Source: Variovorax sp. TBS-050B (GTDB lineage Bacteria; Pseudomonadota; Gammaproteobacteria; Burkholderiales; Burkholderiaceae_C). Taken from it: a stretch of DNA of 64,000 nucleotides. Location: the NCBI RefSeq assembly GCF_029893635.1, contig NZ_JARXYR010000002.1, positions 3,819,001 to 3,883,000 on the forward strand, in the 5' to 3' direction. Shown in pieces: positions 1-9,084 of the stretch. The notes under the pieces were generated by a model, which saw nothing but the letters and a program-made list of their open reading frames with translations, was not told the origin of the DNA and made no database searches. Positions within the stretch are counted from its first letter, which is position 1. The number at the start of each line of letters is the position of its first letter. The translations under genes and the position numbers were made by a program.

Positions 1-7
1 TGGCGAA

Positions 8-1192
8 GTGGCCGGTGCGCATGGGCGGGCGGGGCATCGTCTGATGTTGCGCGAAGCCGCTCCCGTCGATGCGGGCCTGGCCGATTTCCTCGCGCGGCTG
101 CGCGCGGCGCCATGGAAGTTCGGCTTCATCGCGCTGATGCGGCGCTTCAGTGCGGCTTACCCGCGGCTGCCGCGCATCGGACTGGCCGGCCGTCCGCAGC
201 AGGAGGCCTTTCGCCTCGGACAGACAGCCGCGCTGGCCTTCGCGCCGCGCGAGATCGCCGAAGTGGTGCTGGCGGGCGAGGGCGTGCGATCGCCGGGCTT
301 CGCGCCGTCCGTGCGCGGCGGCAACAACCCGGAGCTGCCGACCGTGCGGCTGTATGGCCTGGGCATGCTCGGCCCCAATGGGCCGTTGCCGCTGCATTAC
401 ACCGAACTCGTCCGCGAGCGCACCGAGAACTTCAACGACGGCACGCTCGCCGACTTCCTCGACATCTTCCATCACCGTTACTTCACGCACATGTACCGGG
501 CCTGGGCGCAGGCACAGGCAGCCGCGGGGCTGGACCGGCCCGACGACGAGACCTTCAGCCGCTACGTCGCGCAGCTCACCGGCCATGACCCGCTGGAAAT
601 CTGCGACTCGGTGCTGCCGGCGCATGCCCGGCTCGCGGCTTCGACGCACCTCGCACGCGAGGCGCGCAATCCCGATGGGCTCGCGCAGACGCTCGGCCGC
701 TTCTTCGCGGTGCCGGTGCAGTTGCAGGAGTTCGTCATGCATTGGATCCGCATCGATCCCGAAGACCAGACGCATCTGCACCGGCCCTCCATGTCGAGCG
801 TGCTCGGGGTGGGAGCCGTGGCGGGTGAGGTCATGCCGGACCGGCAGAACAAGTTCCGGCTCGTGCTCGGACCGCTGACCCTCGAGCAGTACCTGCGCTT
901 CACGCCGCAGGGCAAGGACCTGCCGCTGCTCGTCGAATGGGTGCGCGGCTTTGTCGGCTATGAGTTCATCTGGGATCTGGAATTGCGCGTGCGCAACGAC
1001 AACGCGCCCCCCGCTCGGCTCGTGGACACCGATCGGCTCGGATGGTCGACCTGGCTCGGCGGCTCCGGCACCGTCGACCCATCTTCTGTTTCGGAGGCGG
1101 CCGATGTTCCCTGCGGCTACGCGATCGGAATGGTCTTCGAGCCCGAACAGTACATCGGCCAGCGCACGACGGCGGCCGCGGCGCCGGCCTGA
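8..1192 (+). CDS. tssG: Type VI secretion baseplate protein TssG (ImpH/VasB family)
   Basis: TssG is a wedge component of the cytoplasmic type VI secretion baseplate and works with TssE, TssF and TssK. The family shows in the N-terminal stretch PWKFGFIALMRRFSAAYPR and in the downstream block LPTVRLYGLGMLGPNGPLP, followed by a helical segment with HHRYFTHMYRAWAQ; the length (about 382-394 residues) fits the family. The frame is open to the left edge, so the start is uncertain: GTG at 8 gives 394 residues, ATG at 44 gives 382 and looks closer to usual TssG starts. tssA follows after 39 bp (counting to its ATG), so both probably belong to one cluster whose remaining genes lie to the left. Confidence 0.9.
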   Translation: MAGAHGRAGHRLMLREAAPVDAGLADFLARLRAAPWKFGFIALMRRFSAAYPRLPRIGLAGRPQQEAFRLGQTAALAFAPREIAEVVLAGEGVRSPGFAPSVRGGNNPELPTVRLYGLGMLGPNGPLPLHYTELVRERTENFNDGTLADFLDIFHHRYFTHMYRAWAQAQAAAGLDRPDDETFSRYVAQLTGHDPLEICDSVLPAHARLAASTHLAREARNPDGLAQTLGRFFAVPVQLQEFVMHWIRIDPEDQTHLHRPSMSSVLGVGAVAGEVMPDRQNKFRLVLGPLTLEQYLRFTPQGKDLPLLVEWVRGFVGYEFIWDLELRVRNDNAPPARLVDTDRLGWSTWLGGSGTVDPSSVSEAADVPCGYAIGMVFEPEQYIGQRTTAAAAPA

Positions 1193-1231
1193 GCGGCGTT
1201 CGCTCTTCTTTTCTGCTTCCTCACCTTGCGC

Positions 1232-2239
1232 ATGACCAGCAATGCCATCCTCTCTCCCATCAGCGCGGTCGAACCTTGCGGTCCGAGCCTCGAATACGAC
1301 CACGAGTTCGCCATGCTGCGTGCGCGCCTGGTGCCGCGCGAGGATGCGCAGTACGGCAGCTTCGTCGGTGCGCCCGAGGCGCTGAACTGGGCCGAGATCG
1401 AACGCGACTGCCAGCGCCTGCTGCTGCGCACCAAGGACATCAACCTGCTGGTGTGGCTGTGCCGGGCGCGCACGCGGCAGGGTCAGGCGGCAGGCCTCGC
1501 GCAGATGCTGGGCACGATGGGCGCGGTGCTGCAGACCTGGCCCGACCAAGTGCATCCGCAGATCGTGATCGAAGGCGAGCGCGACCCGGCCGTGCGCGCC
1601 AATGCCATCGCGGGGCTGGTCGATCCCGAGGGGCTGCTCGGCGACGTGGGCGACCTCGTGGTGTCGGCAAGCACCGCCTTGCGGCTCACCGTGCACGACG
1701 TGGAGCGTGCGTTTGCGATACCCCGCCCGGCGGATGCATCGGACCCGGTAGCCGTGACGCAGCAACTGGTGGCATTGCGCGCGGCCGCGGAGGGCGATCC
1801 GCTGGCGCCCGTTCAGTGCCTCGCGCAGGCGGCAGGGCACCTGCGTGCCATCGACGACTGGACGAGGGAACAGCTTGGCGACGATGCACCGTCGCTGCGG
1901 CCGCTGCGCCGGGTGCTGGAGCTGTTCCTCGCCCCGCAGGGGCAGCAAGCGGGTTCCGGCGCCGCGGCAGATTCTTCGGCGGACCCTGGTGTCGGTGCCG
2001 GCTGGCCGGACGTTCCACTGCGCGCAGTGCCTGGCGGCACGCGCTCCGAGGTGCAGCTGGCCATCCGTTCCACCCGTCAGTGGTTCGAATCGCACGAACC
2101 CAGCAGCCCCGTCGCCGTGCTGTTGAAGCAGGCGGAGCGCATGGTCGGCAAGCGCTTCTCGCAAGTGGCCGATGCGATCCCGCTGGATCTGCTGCGCCGA
2201 TGGGATAGCGACGAAGGTGACGAGCGGGGTGCCGCATGA
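1232..2239 (+). CDS. tssA: Type VI secretion protein TssA (short ImpA-N type)
   Basis: TssA caps the growing type VI sheath and tube or helps assemble the baseplate, depending on subclass. The N-terminal third carries the ImpA-N pattern: SAVEPCGPSLEYDHEF near the start, then LRTKDINLLVWLCRAR and LGTMGAVLQTWPDQVHP. The C-terminal part ends with VAVLLKQAERMVGKRF, as in short TssA proteins of about 335 residues. A TTG at 1226 would add two residues; the ATG at 1232 is preferred. The stop overlaps the next start by four bases (ATGA), which indicates translational coupling to the unknown gene at 2236. Confidence 0.9.
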   Translation: MTSNAILSPISAVEPCGPSLEYDHEFAMLRARLVPREDAQYGSFVGAPEALNWAEIERDCQRLLLRTKDINLLVWLCRARTRQGQAAGLAQMLGTMGAVLQTWPDQVHPQIVIEGERDPAVRANAIAGLVDPEGLLGDVGDLVVSASTALRLTVHDVERAFAIPRPADASDPVAVTQQLVALRAAAEGDPLAPVQCLAQAAGHLRAIDDWTREQLGDDAPSLRPLRRVLELFLAPQGQQAGSGAAADSSADPGVGAGWPDVPLRAVPGGTRSEVQLAIRSTRQWFESHEPSSPVAVLLKQAERMVGKRFSQVADAIPLDLLRRWDSDEGDERGAA

Positions 2240-2943
2240 ACGAACTTCTGATCTTTGGCCTGGCGTGTTTCGGTGCCGCCCTGACGGGCACGGTCGGCGG
2301 TTTGGTGCTCGCCTGGCAGGTCGGCCGTGGCCGGCTCGGCGCATGGCTGCAGGCGCAGTGGCGCGGCAATGCGCCTGCGCCCGATCGGCATTCCGAGCCC
2401 GGAGAGATCGCGCGCCTGCGACAGGCGCTCGAAGCACGGACCGAGGCCGAACTCGCGTTGCAGCAGATGCCGCAACTGCTGCAGCAGCTGATCGACGACA
2501 AGCTGGAACTGCTGGCGACACAGCAGATGGTGCAGGAACAGGTCCGGTCCGAATACCAGTCGCGCTGGCTCGCGGGTCAGGCCGCGTTGGCCGCCCAGAG
2601 CGAGGAACACCACGCGGCGGACCTGCAGGCGATCCTGCGAGCGATCGCCGCAGCACCCCTGTGCGGCCCGGAGCGCCAGCGCACCGAGCACGCGCCGCCG
2701 CCGCGCCCGCGGCCGCCCGACGCGCCACCGCCGAGTGCCCCGTCGTCCGCCTCGGCCCGTCCTCCTGAACTGCTGCTCACGCCGATCGTTCCCGCCGAGC
2801 CGGTGCCTGAACCCGAGGCGGCGCCGGCGCGCGAACTCACGGACGAAGAGATCGACGCCTTGCCGCCCGAACTGCCGCCGGCGGGCCCGCCCCGCAAACG
2901 CATCCTGCCCAGGCCGCCGAAGCCCACCTTGCGCAGCCTGTAG
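2236..2943 (+). CDS. Unknown type VI-linked membrane/coiled-coil protein
   Basis: I do not recognise this 235-residue protein. What can be seen: an N-terminal hydrophobic segment (about residues 4-28, rich in Leu, Ala and Gly) that should act as a signal anchor; a glutamine- and leucine-rich helical stretch at about 55-125 likely to form a coiled coil; then a long proline-rich tail with repeated PPP/PRP runs, an acidic patch ELTDEEIDALPPELPP and a basic end. Its start overlaps the tssA stop (ATGA), so it is very probably made with TssA. The architecture is that of a single-pass inner-membrane protein with a flexible tail, and a structural or scaffolding role in the secretion machine is only an inference. 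Confidence 0.75.
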   Translation: MNELLIFGLACFGAALTGTVGGLVLAWQVGRGRLGAWLQAQWRGNAPAPDRHSEPGEIARLRQALEARTEAELALQQMPQLLQQLIDDKLELLATQQMVQEQVRSEYQSRWLAGQAALAAQSEEHHAADLQAILRAIAAAPLCGPERQRTEHAPPPRPRPPDAPPPSAPSSASARPPELLLTPIVPAEPVPEPEAAPARELTDEEIDALPPELPPAGPPRKRILPRPPKPTLRSL

Positions 2944-2977
2944 CAGTCTTTGTCCGGCCTTCCACTCACTCGCCCGC

Positions 2978-4267
2978 CTACTTCCCCCGCTTCACCATCC
3001 CCCGCACCAGCCCATGCGCCTCCAGGCGCTGTAGAAGCCTCTTCTTCCACGCCGAAGGCAACGCCGACCCCGCGATCATCTCGGGCCACGCATCCCGTGC
3101 GCGCCGCGCAGTCTCCGCGATCACGCGGCGCGCCAGCGGCTCGTGCAGCCCGGCGGAGAAGCAGAAGGCGCGCATGTTCGCGGGCGTGAACAAGGCAGTG
3201 CGCTTGGGTGACGAACCGCCGGGCAGCAGCGGCAGTGCGTGGCCCTCGACGCCTTGGAGCGCGGCGTAGGCGACGATGTCGTAGGCCGGGGCCAGGCGCG
3301 GGGCGATGCCGTCGGGGTAGAGGATGCCGAAGTTCTTCAGGTGCGCGTCGGGATTGCCGAGCAGGTCGTTCACGGCCAGGCGGCGCAGCAGTTCGAGGAC
3401 GGCTTCTTCGCCGAGGGACGGGAAGGCGCGCATCGCGAGCGCCATGTCGAGGTAGCTGGCGCCGTACTTGTGCATCGGATCGATCGCGAGCACCTGCGCG
3501 AAATCCTCGAAGTGGATGCGGCGCGCGCCGTCGCGGTCGAAGCGCGTGACGGCCAGGAATTCGGGCTCGTCGGGCAGCGCATAACTGTGTTCGGCCGCGA
3601 TCGCCGACAGCGGCGCGAGTTCGGCGTGGCAGACCTCGACGCCAGCCGCGCCCGCGAGTTGCAGCGACAGCATCTCCAGCTGCGGCATGTGCGGCCGCCC
3701 GACCATCGGGAGCTTGGCGATCACGCGCGTGCTCGCGCCGGCGCGCGTGCGGGCCACGTAGCGCCCGCCCTGCCGGCGCAGGCCGAGCTTGGGTTGCACG
3801 CCCGAGACCGAGATGCCCTGCGGCATCGGCAGTTCGACCACCGACATTTCCAGCGCATCTTGGTCCTGGGTGATGAGCCGCTGCAGCGTGCCGCGGTCGA
3901 CCGAGACCGGCCGCGCGCTCACGGCGCCGGGCAGGTCGCCGCCGCAGGCCGCCAGCAGTTCGAAGTGATCGTTGTCGCGGCAGCCGCGCAGCTGCGCGAT
4001 GTGGCTGCGCAGCACGCCTTCGGGCAGCAGGTTCTGGAAGAAGGGAGGCAACTGGCCGCCCTGGGCATTGAACAGCGGGTTCTTCACGTCGCTCCACAAG
4101 GCCGACTGGGTCGAGGCATCGCTCGCGACCATCGAGAGCGACAGCACTTCGGGCGGCGGGTTGGCGACGAGCTCGGGCTCCGCGACGAAGCGGCACAGGT
4201 CGGCGTACTGGAAGAGCTTGCCGAAGCGGCGTGCGCCGAGCGAGATCTCGAGGATCTTGACGTTCAT
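2978..4267 (-). CDS. hipA: HipA-family Ser/Thr kinase (toxin)
   Basis: HipA-like kinases phosphorylate a target, in E. coli the glutamyl-tRNA synthetase, and stop growth unless bound by HipB. The 429 residues carry the family marks: the couple_hipA-type N-terminus, the loop VSGVQPKLGL at 154-163, a candidate ATP-binding lysine in VIAKLP (K185), the catalytic block GNPDAHLKNFG with D307 and N312, and the metal-binding PAYDIV with D330. All key residues are present, so the kinase should be active. It starts inside the stop of the upstream antitoxin gene (ATGA, 4264-4267), the usual antitoxin-first order. The natural substrate cannot be read from sequence. Confidence 0.88.
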   Translation of the reverse strand: MNVKILEISLGARRFGKLFQYADLCRFVAEPELVANPPPEVLSLSMVASDASTQSALWSDVKNPLFNAQGGQLPPFFQNLLPEGVLRSHIAQLRGCRDNDHFELLAACGGDLPGAVSARPVSVDRGTLQRLITQDQDALEMSVVELPMPQGISVSGVQPKLGLRRQGGRYVARTRAGASTRVIAKLPMVGRPHMPQLEMLSLQLAGAAGVEVCHAELAPLSAIAAEHSYALPDEPEFLAVTRFDRDGARRIHFEDFAQVLAIDPMHKYGASYLDMALAMRAFPSLGEEAVLELLRRLAVNDLLGNPDAHLKNFGILYPDGIAPRLAPAYDIVAYAALQGVEGHALPLLPGGSSPKRTALFTPANMRAFCFSAGLHEPLARRVIAETARRARDAWPEMIAGSALPSAWKKRLLQRLEAHGLVRGMVKRGK

Positions 4268-4614
4268 GGCGAACGCTTCGTCGACGACGAGACCGTGGAG
4301 GACGAAGAAGAAGCCGGCGCAGCGGCGGGGGCCGCCTCCGCCCGGCCGACCGCCGTGCCGACGCGCGTCGGCACGGGTCGGTAGCCGGTGTCGGCTTCGG
4401 CCGGTGCGCCAAAGCCCTTGGGCGCGAGCTGCAGTTCGAGCCCCAGCGCATCCACCAGCGCCAGCAGCGACGACAGCTGCGGATTGCCCCTCAGGCTCAG
4501 CGCATTGCGCACCGAGCGCTCGGTCAGCCCCGAGCGCTGCGCGAGCGCCGCGTGGCTGAGCCCGGTGGCGTCACGGCGGGCGGAGAGGGCGGTGATGAGT
4601 TCCTGCTTGGTCAC
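4264..4614 (-). CDS. hipB: HipB-like XRE antitoxin with extended low-complexity tail
   Basis: Residues 1-65 form a lambda-repressor-like helix-turn-helix: ALSARRDATGLSHAALAQRSGLTERSVRNAL, split here by the turn at about 27-31, followed by a typical dimerisation helix with LSSLLALVDALGLELQL. Such proteins neutralise the HipA partner and repress their own operon. The first 75 residues match normal HipB size; the remaining ~40 are low complexity (Ala, Ser, Thr, Pro) and are encoded across a perfect 24-bp palindrome at 4353-4376, so the tail may have been added by a repeat. The gene overlaps hipA by four bases. Confidence 0.82.
   Translation of the reverse strand: MTKQELITALSARRDATGLSHAALAQRSGLTERSVRNALSLRGNPQLSSLLALVDALGLELQLAPKGFGAPAEADTGYRPVPTRVGTAVGRAEAAPAAAPASSSSSTVSSSTKRSP
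4353..4376. repeat. Perfect 24-bp palindrome inside the hipB tail
   Basis: The sequence reads ccgtgccgacgc followed directly by its exact reverse complement gcgtcggcacgg, with no loop. It lies within codons for the low-complexity C-terminus of the antitoxin, not in the promoter. It could be a small REP-type element or a recoded protein-binding site. Confidence 0.8.
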
Positions 4615-4680
4615 AGAAAGATATTACCGGGAATCGCGAAATCGGAAATATGTTTCCAAATGCCCCGCGGGCCGGAGTGC

Positions 4681-5439
4681 CTATCGCGGCACCAGCGTGA
4701 AGAAGGGCATCACGACCCCCATGACCCAGTTCTGTCCGAAGTCGAGCGCCGCGCGCCGGTATTTCTCGTCGGCCTGCGCTGCCAGCAGGTCGAGCCGCGC
4801 CACCACCTTCGAGAGCTCGCGGTCGGCCACGAGGTTGCGTCCGCGCTCGCTGATCTCGGTGGCCAGCAGCAGCGGCTGGCCGTCGGGGCCGGTCTTGGAG
4901 GCGATGAGCCAGAGCGAGATCTCGAAGTTGCGCGCGGCGCGGTAGCTGTTCTCCGCATTGATGCCGTCGAGCATGGTCTGGTCCCAGGTGTCGCCGTTGG
5001 CCTGCTTGAGCATCGTGGCCCAGCCGACGACGAGCGCCGCCACCCGGTCGCCCTGGTAGCCCTGGGGCCCGGTGTCGAAGGCCAGGCGGATCGCCTCGAT
5101 GCCGGTGGCGCCGCGCAGTTCGGGCAGGGCGGGGCCGGTCATCACCGCATCCCAGGCGCGCTGGGCGGCCGCCTCCATGCTCGCGGCCGATTTGCGCCAT
5201 TCGCGGGGGTTGCGGCGGTAGAGCGTGGTCTGCACGCGCCGGATCGACTGCAGGTTGTCGCGCAGCGACAGGTTCGCGATGCGGTTGGCGCTGGACTGCA
5301 GCCATTCCTGGTTGCTGTAGGGCTCGGCGCGCTCGGTGGAGCGCGTCGCCGCGCAACCGCCCAGGCCCAGCAACGACGCCGCGCCCGCCAGCAGACAGGC
5401 GCGCCGCGCCGCGAAGGTTGAAAGGAGGGATTCGCTCAT
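4681..5439 (-). CDS. Predicted lipoprotein of unknown function
   Basis: The 252-residue product begins with a charged n-region, a hydrophobic stretch and the lipobox LLGLGGC (Cys near residue 29), so it should be exported and lipidated. The mature part is mostly helical, with no motif I can assign; it includes the stretch RVQTTLYRRNPREW and ends in a hydrophobic WVMGVVMPFFTLVPR. It stands alone, divergent from smc. A GATAAC hexamer on the minus strand (5448-5453) ends eight bases before the ATG, so the 5' leader is very short or absent. Confidence 0.7.
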   Translation of the reverse strand: MSESLLSTFAARRACLLAGAASLLGLGGCAATRSTERAEPYSNQEWLQSSANRIANLSLRDNLQSIRRVQTTLYRRNPREWRKSAASMEAAAQRAWDAVMTGPALPELRGATGIEAIRLAFDTGPQGYQGDRVAALVVGWATMLKQANGDTWDQTMLDGINAENSYRAARNFEISLWLIASKTGPDGQPLLLATEISERGRNLVADRELSKVVARLDLLAAQADEKYRRAALDFGQNWVMGVVMPFFTLVPR

Positions 5440-5553
5440 GCCCTGACGTTATCATCCACGGCTGGGGCGGCGGCCTGCCTCGAGCGGCGGGCCGCGTGCA
5501 ATTTTCCTTACAAATCAACACCTTGGCGCTGCGTCAGGGCAGGCCGACAAGTC

Positions 5554-8500
5554 GTGCGTCTCAATTCCATCAAGCTTTCGGGCTTCAAGTCGTTCGCCGA
5601 ACCCACCAACTTCCTGCTGCCGGGCCAACTGGTCGGCGTTGTCGGGCCCAACGGTTGCGGCAAGTCGAACATCATGGATGCGGTGCGCTGGGTGCTGGGC
5701 GAGTCGCGGGCGTCGGAACTGCGCGGCGAGTCGATGCAGGACGTGATCTTCAACGGCACGACCACCCGCAAGCAGGCCAGCCGTTCGAGCGTGGAACTGG
5801 TGTTCGACAACGCCGACCACCGCGCCGGCGGCCAGTGGAACCAGTTCGCCGAGATCGCCGTGCGGCGCGTGCTCACGCGCGACGGCACCAGCAGCTACTA
5901 CATCAACAACCAGCCGGTGCGCCGCCGCGACGTGCAGGACGTGTTCCTGGGCACCGGCCTCGGCCCGCGCGCCTACGCCATCATCGGCCAGGGCACGATC
6001 AGCCGGATCATCGAATCCAAACCCGAGGAACTGCGCCTGTTCCTCGAAGAAGCCGCCGGCGTCTCGAAGTACAAGGAGCGCCGCCGCGAGACCGAGAACC
6101 GCCTCGGCGACACGCGCGAGAACCTCACGCGGGTCGAGGACATCCTTCGCGAGCTCAACGCGAACCTCGAAAAGCTCGAGAAGCAGGCCGAGGTGGCGGC
6201 GCGCTACAACACGCTGCAGGGCGAGGCCACGAAGAAGCAGCACCAGCTGTGGTTCCTGAAGCGCAGCGAGAGCGACGCCGACCAAGCGAAGATCAAGGCC
6301 GAGTCCGAACGCGCCATCAACGACCTCGAATCGCGCACGGCCGACCTGCGCCGCGTCGAGTCCGAGCTCGAGACGGTGCGCCAGGCCCACTACGCCGCCG
6401 GCGACCAGGTCAACCAGGCGCAGGGCCGGCTCTACGAGGCCAGCGCCGAGGTCGGCCGCCTCGAGGGCGAGATCCGCTTCGTGGTCGAAGGCCGCCAGCG
6501 CGTGGAGCAGCGCCTGGTGCAGCTGCGCGAACAGATCGGCCAGTGGGACACCCGCCGCGCCGACGCCGAAGCCGAGATCGAGACCCTGGCCGGGCAGGGC
6601 GTCGATGCCGAGGAGCAGGCCGTGCTGCTGGCCGCGCAGCTCGAAGAGCACGACGCGCGCATGCCCGAGCTCGAAGAGGCGCAGCAGCGCGCCCAGGACG
6701 AGGCCAACGCGCAGCGCGCGGCCGTGGTGCAGATCCAGCAGCAGATCCAGGTGCTGGCCGCCGACCAGCGCAACATCGAGGACCAGACCCGCCAGCTCAC
6801 GCAGCGCGGCGAGCGCCTGCGCGCCGACCAGAACGCGCTGGCCGCACCCGACGAGGCCCGCCTGCAGGCCATGCAGGAAGAGCACGCGGCGGCCGCGGAA
6901 GCCGCGAGCGAGGCCGAGGCCCGCCTGCACGAACTGCAGGAATCGGTGCCGCAGCTCGACGAGGATCGCCGCGCCAAGCAGCAGGCGGTCAACACCGAGG
7001 GTGCGCGCCATGCGGAACTGTCGGCGCGGCTCGAGGCGCTGCGTGCGCTGCAGGAGCGCGTCAAGACCGACGGCAAGCTCGCGCCCTGGCTCGCCAAGCA
7101 CGGCCTCGAAGGCCTGCAGGGCCTCTGGAGCCGCATCCACATCGAGCAGGGCTGGGAGAACGCCCTCGAAGCCGCCTTGCGCGAACGCCTCGGCGCGCTC
7201 GAGGTCAGCCGGCTCGACATGGTGCGCGCCTTCGGCAACGACGCACCGCCCGCCAAGCTGGCGTTCTACAGCCCGCCCACGGCCGGTGCACCCCCGGAGG
7301 CCGGGACCACGTTGCCCCGCCTGTCGAGCCTGCTGCGCCTCAACGACGCGGGCCTGCAGGGCCTGCTGACCGACTGGCTGCGCGGCTGCTACACCGCGCA
7401 GAGCTTCGAGGAGGCGCTCGCCCAGCGCGGCACCCTGCAGCCCGGCGAAGTCATCTACGTGCAGAGCGGCCACGCGGTGTTCTCGCACAGCGTGAACTTC
7501 TACGCCCCCGACTCCGAGCAGGCCGGCCTGCTGGCGCGCCAGCAGGAAATGGAAAACCTCGAGCGCCAGCTGCGTGCGCAGACGCTCATCAGCGAAGAGG
7601 CGCGCACCGCGCTGGTCCGCGCCGAAGCCGCCTATGCCGATGCGGCGCAGCGCCTCGTCAGCGCACGGCGCGAAGCGGCCGAAACGCAATCGCGCGCCCA
7701 TGGGCTGCAGGTCGAGACGCTGCGCATGACGCAGCTCGCCGAGCAGACGCGCGCGCGCAGCGAGCAGCTCGCCGCCGACCTGGCCGAAGTCGATGCCCAG
7801 CTCGAGGAACTGCAGGAAAAGCGCATGGCCGCCGAAGGCCGCTTCGAAGAGCTCGACATGCAGCTCGCCGACAGCCAGGAGCGCCACGCCCAGCTCGACG
7901 AGCGCGTGATCGAGGCCGGCCGCGCGCTGACCGCGAGCCGCGAGCAGCACCGCAGCCTCGAGCGCCAGGCGCAGGAGGCCACCTTCTCGCAACGCACGCT
8001 CGAAGCGCGCCGCGCCGAACTCAACCGCGCGATCGAGACCGCCGCGCAGCAGATCGTCGCGCTCACCGACGAGGAAGAGCGCGCCCGCGCCGAACTCGGC
8101 CGCCTTTCCGACGCGGCGGCGCAGGCCGGACTGCAGGACGCGCTCGCGCTCAAGCTCGAACGCGAGGGCGCGCTCGGCGCGGCGCGCAGCCAGTACGACG
8201 ACCTCACGCTCAAGCTGCGCGCGAGCGACGAGCGCCGGCTCCAGCTCGAGCGCGAACTCGATCCGCTGCGCCAGCGCATCACCGAGTTCCAGCTCAAGGA
8301 GCAGGCCGCGCGGCTCGGCGTGGAGCAGTACCAGCAACTGCTCGACGATGCCGGCGCCGACCTCGAAGCCGTCGCGCAGTCGATCGAGGCCGACAAGGTC
8401 CGCCTCACCGGCCTGCAGGGCGAGATCGACCGCCTGAACCGCGAAGTCGTGGCACTGGGCGCCGTCAACCTCGCGGCGCTCGACGAGCTCGCCGTGGCGC

Positions 8501-9072
8501 GCGAGCGCAAGACCTTCCTCGATGCCCAGTCGACCGACCTGAACGAAGCCATCGGCACGCTGGAAGACGCCATCCGCAAGATCGACGCGGAGACGCGCGA
8601 CCTGCTCGGCGGCACCTTCAAGATCGTCAACGAGCACTTCAGCCGCATGTTCCCCGAGCTCTTCGGCGGCGGCAACGCCAAGCTCATGATGACCGGCGAC
8701 GAGATCCTCGATTCGGGCGTGCAGGTGATGGCGCAGCCGCCCGGCAAGAAGAACCAGACCATCCACCTGCTCTCGGGCGGGGAAAAGGCGCTCACGGCGA
8801 TCGCGCTCGTGTTCGCGATCTTCCAGCTCAACCCCGCGCCCTTCTGCCTGCTCGACGAGGTGGACGCGCCGCTCGACGACGCCAACACCGAGCGCTATGC
8901 CAAACTCGTGACCGCCATGAGCCGCGAAACCCAGTTCCTCTTCATCAGCCACAACAAGATCGCGATGGAGATGGCCGAACAGCTGATCGGCGTGACCATG
9001 CAGGAGCAGGGCGTCTCGCGCATCGTGGCGGTCGACATGGAAGCGGCCGTGTCGATGGTCGAAGCTGCTTGA
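5554..9072 (+). CDS. smc: Chromosome segregation ATPase SMC
   Basis: SMC is the core of bacterial condensin: with ScpA/ScpB it loops and compacts DNA from the origin. The protein (1172 residues) shows the full plan: Walker A GPNGCGKSNIMDAVRW near residue 32, two long coiled-coil arms very rich in Glu, Ala, Arg and Gln, a hinge around 510-660 (KTDGKLAPWLAKHGLEGLQG onward), the ABC signature LLSGGEKALTAIAL near 1070 and Walker B FCLLDEVDAPLDD. The start is GTG at 5554, in the sequence RLNSIKLSGFKSFA typical of SMC N-termini. zipA follows after 12 bp and ligA after that, so the three are likely one operon. Confidence 0.97.
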   Translation: MRLNSIKLSGFKSFAEPTNFLLPGQLVGVVGPNGCGKSNIMDAVRWVLGESRASELRGESMQDVIFNGTTTRKQASRSSVELVFDNADHRAGGQWNQFAEIAVRRVLTRDGTSSYYINNQPVRRRDVQDVFLGTGLGPRAYAIIGQGTISRIIESKPEELRLFLEEAAGVSKYKERRRETENRLGDTRENLTRVEDILRELNANLEKLEKQAEVAARYNTLQGEATKKQHQLWFLKRSESDADQAKIKAESERAINDLESRTADLRRVESELETVRQAHYAAGDQVNQAQGRLYEASAEVGRLEGEIRFVVEGRQRVEQRLVQLREQIGQWDTRRADAEAEIETLAGQGVDAEEQAVLLAAQLEEHDARMPELEEAQQRAQDEANAQRAAVVQIQQQIQVLAADQRNIEDQTRQLTQRGERLRADQNALAAPDEARLQAMQEEHAAAAEAASEAEARLHELQESVPQLDEDRRAKQQAVNTEGARHAELSARLEALRALQERVKTDGKLAPWLAKHGLEGLQGLWSRIHIEQGWENALEAALRERLGALEVSRLDMVRAFGNDAPPAKLAFYSPPTAGAPPEAGTTLPRLSSLLRLNDAGLQGLLTDWLRGCYTAQSFEEALAQRGTLQPGEVIYVQSGHAVFSHSVNFYAPDSEQAGLLARQQEMENLERQLRAQTLISEEARTALVRAEAAYADAAQRLVSARREAAETQSRAHGLQVETLRMTQLAEQTRARSEQLAADLAEVDAQLEELQEKRMAAEGRFEELDMQLADSQERHAQLDERVIEAGRALTASREQHRSLERQAQEATFSQRTLEARRAELNRAIETAAQQIVALTDEEERARAELGRLSDAAAQAGLQDALALKLEREGALGAARSQYDDLTLKLRASDERRLQLERELDPLRQRITEFQLKEQAARLGVEQYQQLLDDAGADLEAVAQSIEADKVRLTGLQGEIDRLNREVVALGAVNLAALDELAVARERKTFLDAQSTDLNEAIGTLEDAIRKIDAETRDLLGGTFKIVNEHFSRMFPELFGGGNAKLMMTGDEILDSGVQVMAQPPGKKNQTIHLLSGGEKALTAIALVFAIFQLNPAPFCLLDEVDAPLDDANTERYAKLVTAMSRETQFLFISHNKIAMEMAEQLIGVTMQEQGVSRIVAVDMEAAVSMVEAA

Positions 9073-9084
9073 GCCGGGCAGCGC

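Noticed and set aside
4681-5439. Lipoprotein as an additional part of the HipBA module
   Set aside because: It is upstream of hipB with a 66-bp gap and its own promoter-like box, and an exported lipoprotein has no evident link with a cytoplasmic kinase pair.
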